This document shows positions 63,246 through 64,000 of a DNA stretch of 64,000 bases, in pieces. Within the stretch, counting starts at the first letter, position 1. Each line of letters opens with the position of its first letter. Location of the stretch: NCBI GenBank assembly GCA_017303995.1, contig JAFLBE010000018.1:1-64000 (forward strand). Reading direction: 5' to 3'. Both the position numbers and the translations under genes were made by a program. The stretch comes from Bacteroidota bacterium. Lineage in GTDB: Bacteria > Bacteroidota > JABWAT01. A model generated the notes under the pieces. It had not been told where the DNA came from. It saw nothing but the letters and a program-made list of their open reading frames with translations, and ran no database searches.

Positions 63246-64000
63246 ATGATTTCTTTAAAACCTACAGTTGTTTCTTTTATTGCGGATACTGATACACCGG
63301 TTTCCGTTTTTCTGAAACTCAGAAATTATTACCCGCTTCCTTTTTTGTTTGAATCGGTTGAATCTGGCAACCGGATCGGCCGATATTCATTTATTGGTCT
63401 GAATCCTATTTTTGAAGTAAAAACAACCGAAACTGAAACGTCACTTATACCCATCCAACCCTGGTTTAAATACAATTTCAAAACCACAGAACCAGTTGAA
63501 CGGCTGAAAGAGCTGTACGGATTATTCAGCTCAGAAAGCATTGAATCACTTCCATCTTTTACGTCTGGACTTGTCGGTTATTTTTCGTATGATTCCATTC
63601 GCCTGATAGAACCCACTCTGAAGTTTAATAAACCCGAAGACTATCCCTGCAGTCTTGTTCATTTGTATGGTTTCGATACCCTGATCGTTTTTGACAACGC
63701 AAGCAGAAGAGTCCATCTGATTGGAAATACCTGGAAAACTGACCTTTTATCAGTCCCGGATGAGTATACACAGGAAGAAAAAGTCAGATCAAGATTGACC
63801 ATGATCCGTAATCTGATTATTGACCTCAGGGAATCTTTTCCTCCAAAATCCCTTCCAACAGAACCGGAATTTAAAGTTCCGAAAGATGTATTCATTGAAG
63901 GTGTGAACCAAACGAAAACTCATATTACCGATGGTGATGTGTTTCAATTGGTTCTCAGCAGACGGCTTCAGTCCCATTTTACCGGCGACAGTTTTGAGTT
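63246..64000 (+). CDS. trpE: Anthranilate synthase component I (partial)
   Basis: The frame from ATG 63246 stays open to the right edge, so about 251 N-terminal residues are seen. CTGGAG sits 5 nt before the start. FESVESGNRIGRYSFIGLNP is the TrpE allosteric-site region, SGLVGYFSYDSIRLIEP follows, and GDVFQLVLSRRL near the edge begins the chorismate-binding domain. It would use chorismate and glutamine-derived ammonia to make anthranilate for tryptophan. PabB is the close alternative, but the N-terminal SxxES-type segment favours TrpE. No attenuator is visible in the 32-nt gap before it. Confidence 0.88.
   Translation, partial: MISLKPTVVSFIADTDTPVSVFLKLRNYYPLPFLFESVESGNRIGRYSFIGLNPIFEVKTTETETSLIPIQPWFKYNFKTTEPVERLKELYGLFSSESIESLPSFTSGLVGYFSYDSIRLIEPTLKFNKPEDYPCSLVHLYGFDTLIVFDNASRRVHLIGNTWKTDLLSVPDEYTQEEKVRSRLTMIRNLIIDLRESFPPKSLPTEPEFKVPKDVFIEGVNQTKTHITDGDVFQLVLSRRLQSHFTGDSFE

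Noticed and set aside
1-64000. CRISPR array, prophage, insertion sequence or defence island
   Set aside because: No regularly spaced direct repeats, cas genes, phage structural genes, integrase or transposase were seen. The only accessory module recognised is the toxin-antitoxin pair.

Overview
The window comes from a Gram-negative bacterium of the Bacteroidota/FCB assemblage, probably an Ignavibacteria-, Rhodothermia- or Kapabacteria-like lineage rather than a classical Bacteroides. The evidence is: several Bacteroidota-type promoters (TTG, 20 nt, then TATATTTG or TATCTTG); a subtilase ending in an NPYPNPFNPE-type sorting domain for type IX secretion; a DUF5683 protein after parB; lipoprotein signal peptides; and many genes with a Shine-Dalgarno sequence. 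The DNA is AT-rich. This placement is inference from gene content. No rRNA, tRNA, CRISPR array, insertion sequence or prophage was recognised.

Layout. (1) 0-12.5 kb: a surface-polysaccharide cluster with a GT9 transferase, Wzz-like chain-length protein, Wzy/ligase-like polymerase, several GT2/GT4 transferases, a methyltransferase and a Wzi-like outer-membrane protein. A WecG/TagA transferase, a GT4 enzyme and a small unknown protein lie on the opposite strand. (2) 12.7-26.5 kb: a tightly packed run for envelope protein folding and proteolysis: two parvulin-family lipoproteins, SurA, an active/inactive M16 peptidase pair, MoxR, a secreted subtilase, a MacB-type permease, an SDR and an M1 aminopeptidase lipoprotein. 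A response regulator follows. (3) 27-37 kb: a thioester alpha-2-macroglobulin lipoprotein, the periplasmic protease Prc, two paralogous PAP2 phosphatases flanking a MazEF-like toxin-antitoxin module, and an intergenic region with palindromic repeats. (4) 37-49 kb: rpsO-pnp, an M16 processing peptidase, ald, dut, a polysaccharide deacetylase, an AI-2E-family membrane protein, der, a CoA-disulfide-reductase-like flavoprotein, and a PTPS-FolE-SDR trio that looks like a tetrahydrobiopterin pathway. (5) 49-53.5 kb: a TonB-like protein on the minus strand, then proline dehydrogenase, a tiny Sm-like protein, an enlarged HisE-like protein, HisG and an unknown protein. (6) 53.5-64 kb: rimP-nusA-infB-rbfA-truB-ribF, parA-parB, a DUF5683 protein, and the start of trpE, which runs off the window.

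Most of the window is recognisable housekeeping or envelope biology. The most interesting parts are the tetrahydrobiopterin-like trio, the proline dehydrogenase/Sm-like/HisE/HisG cluster with its two unassigned proteins, the terminator-like hairpin in the rimP leader, the toxin-antitoxin operator with two adjacent palindromes, and three families of intergenic inverted repeats.
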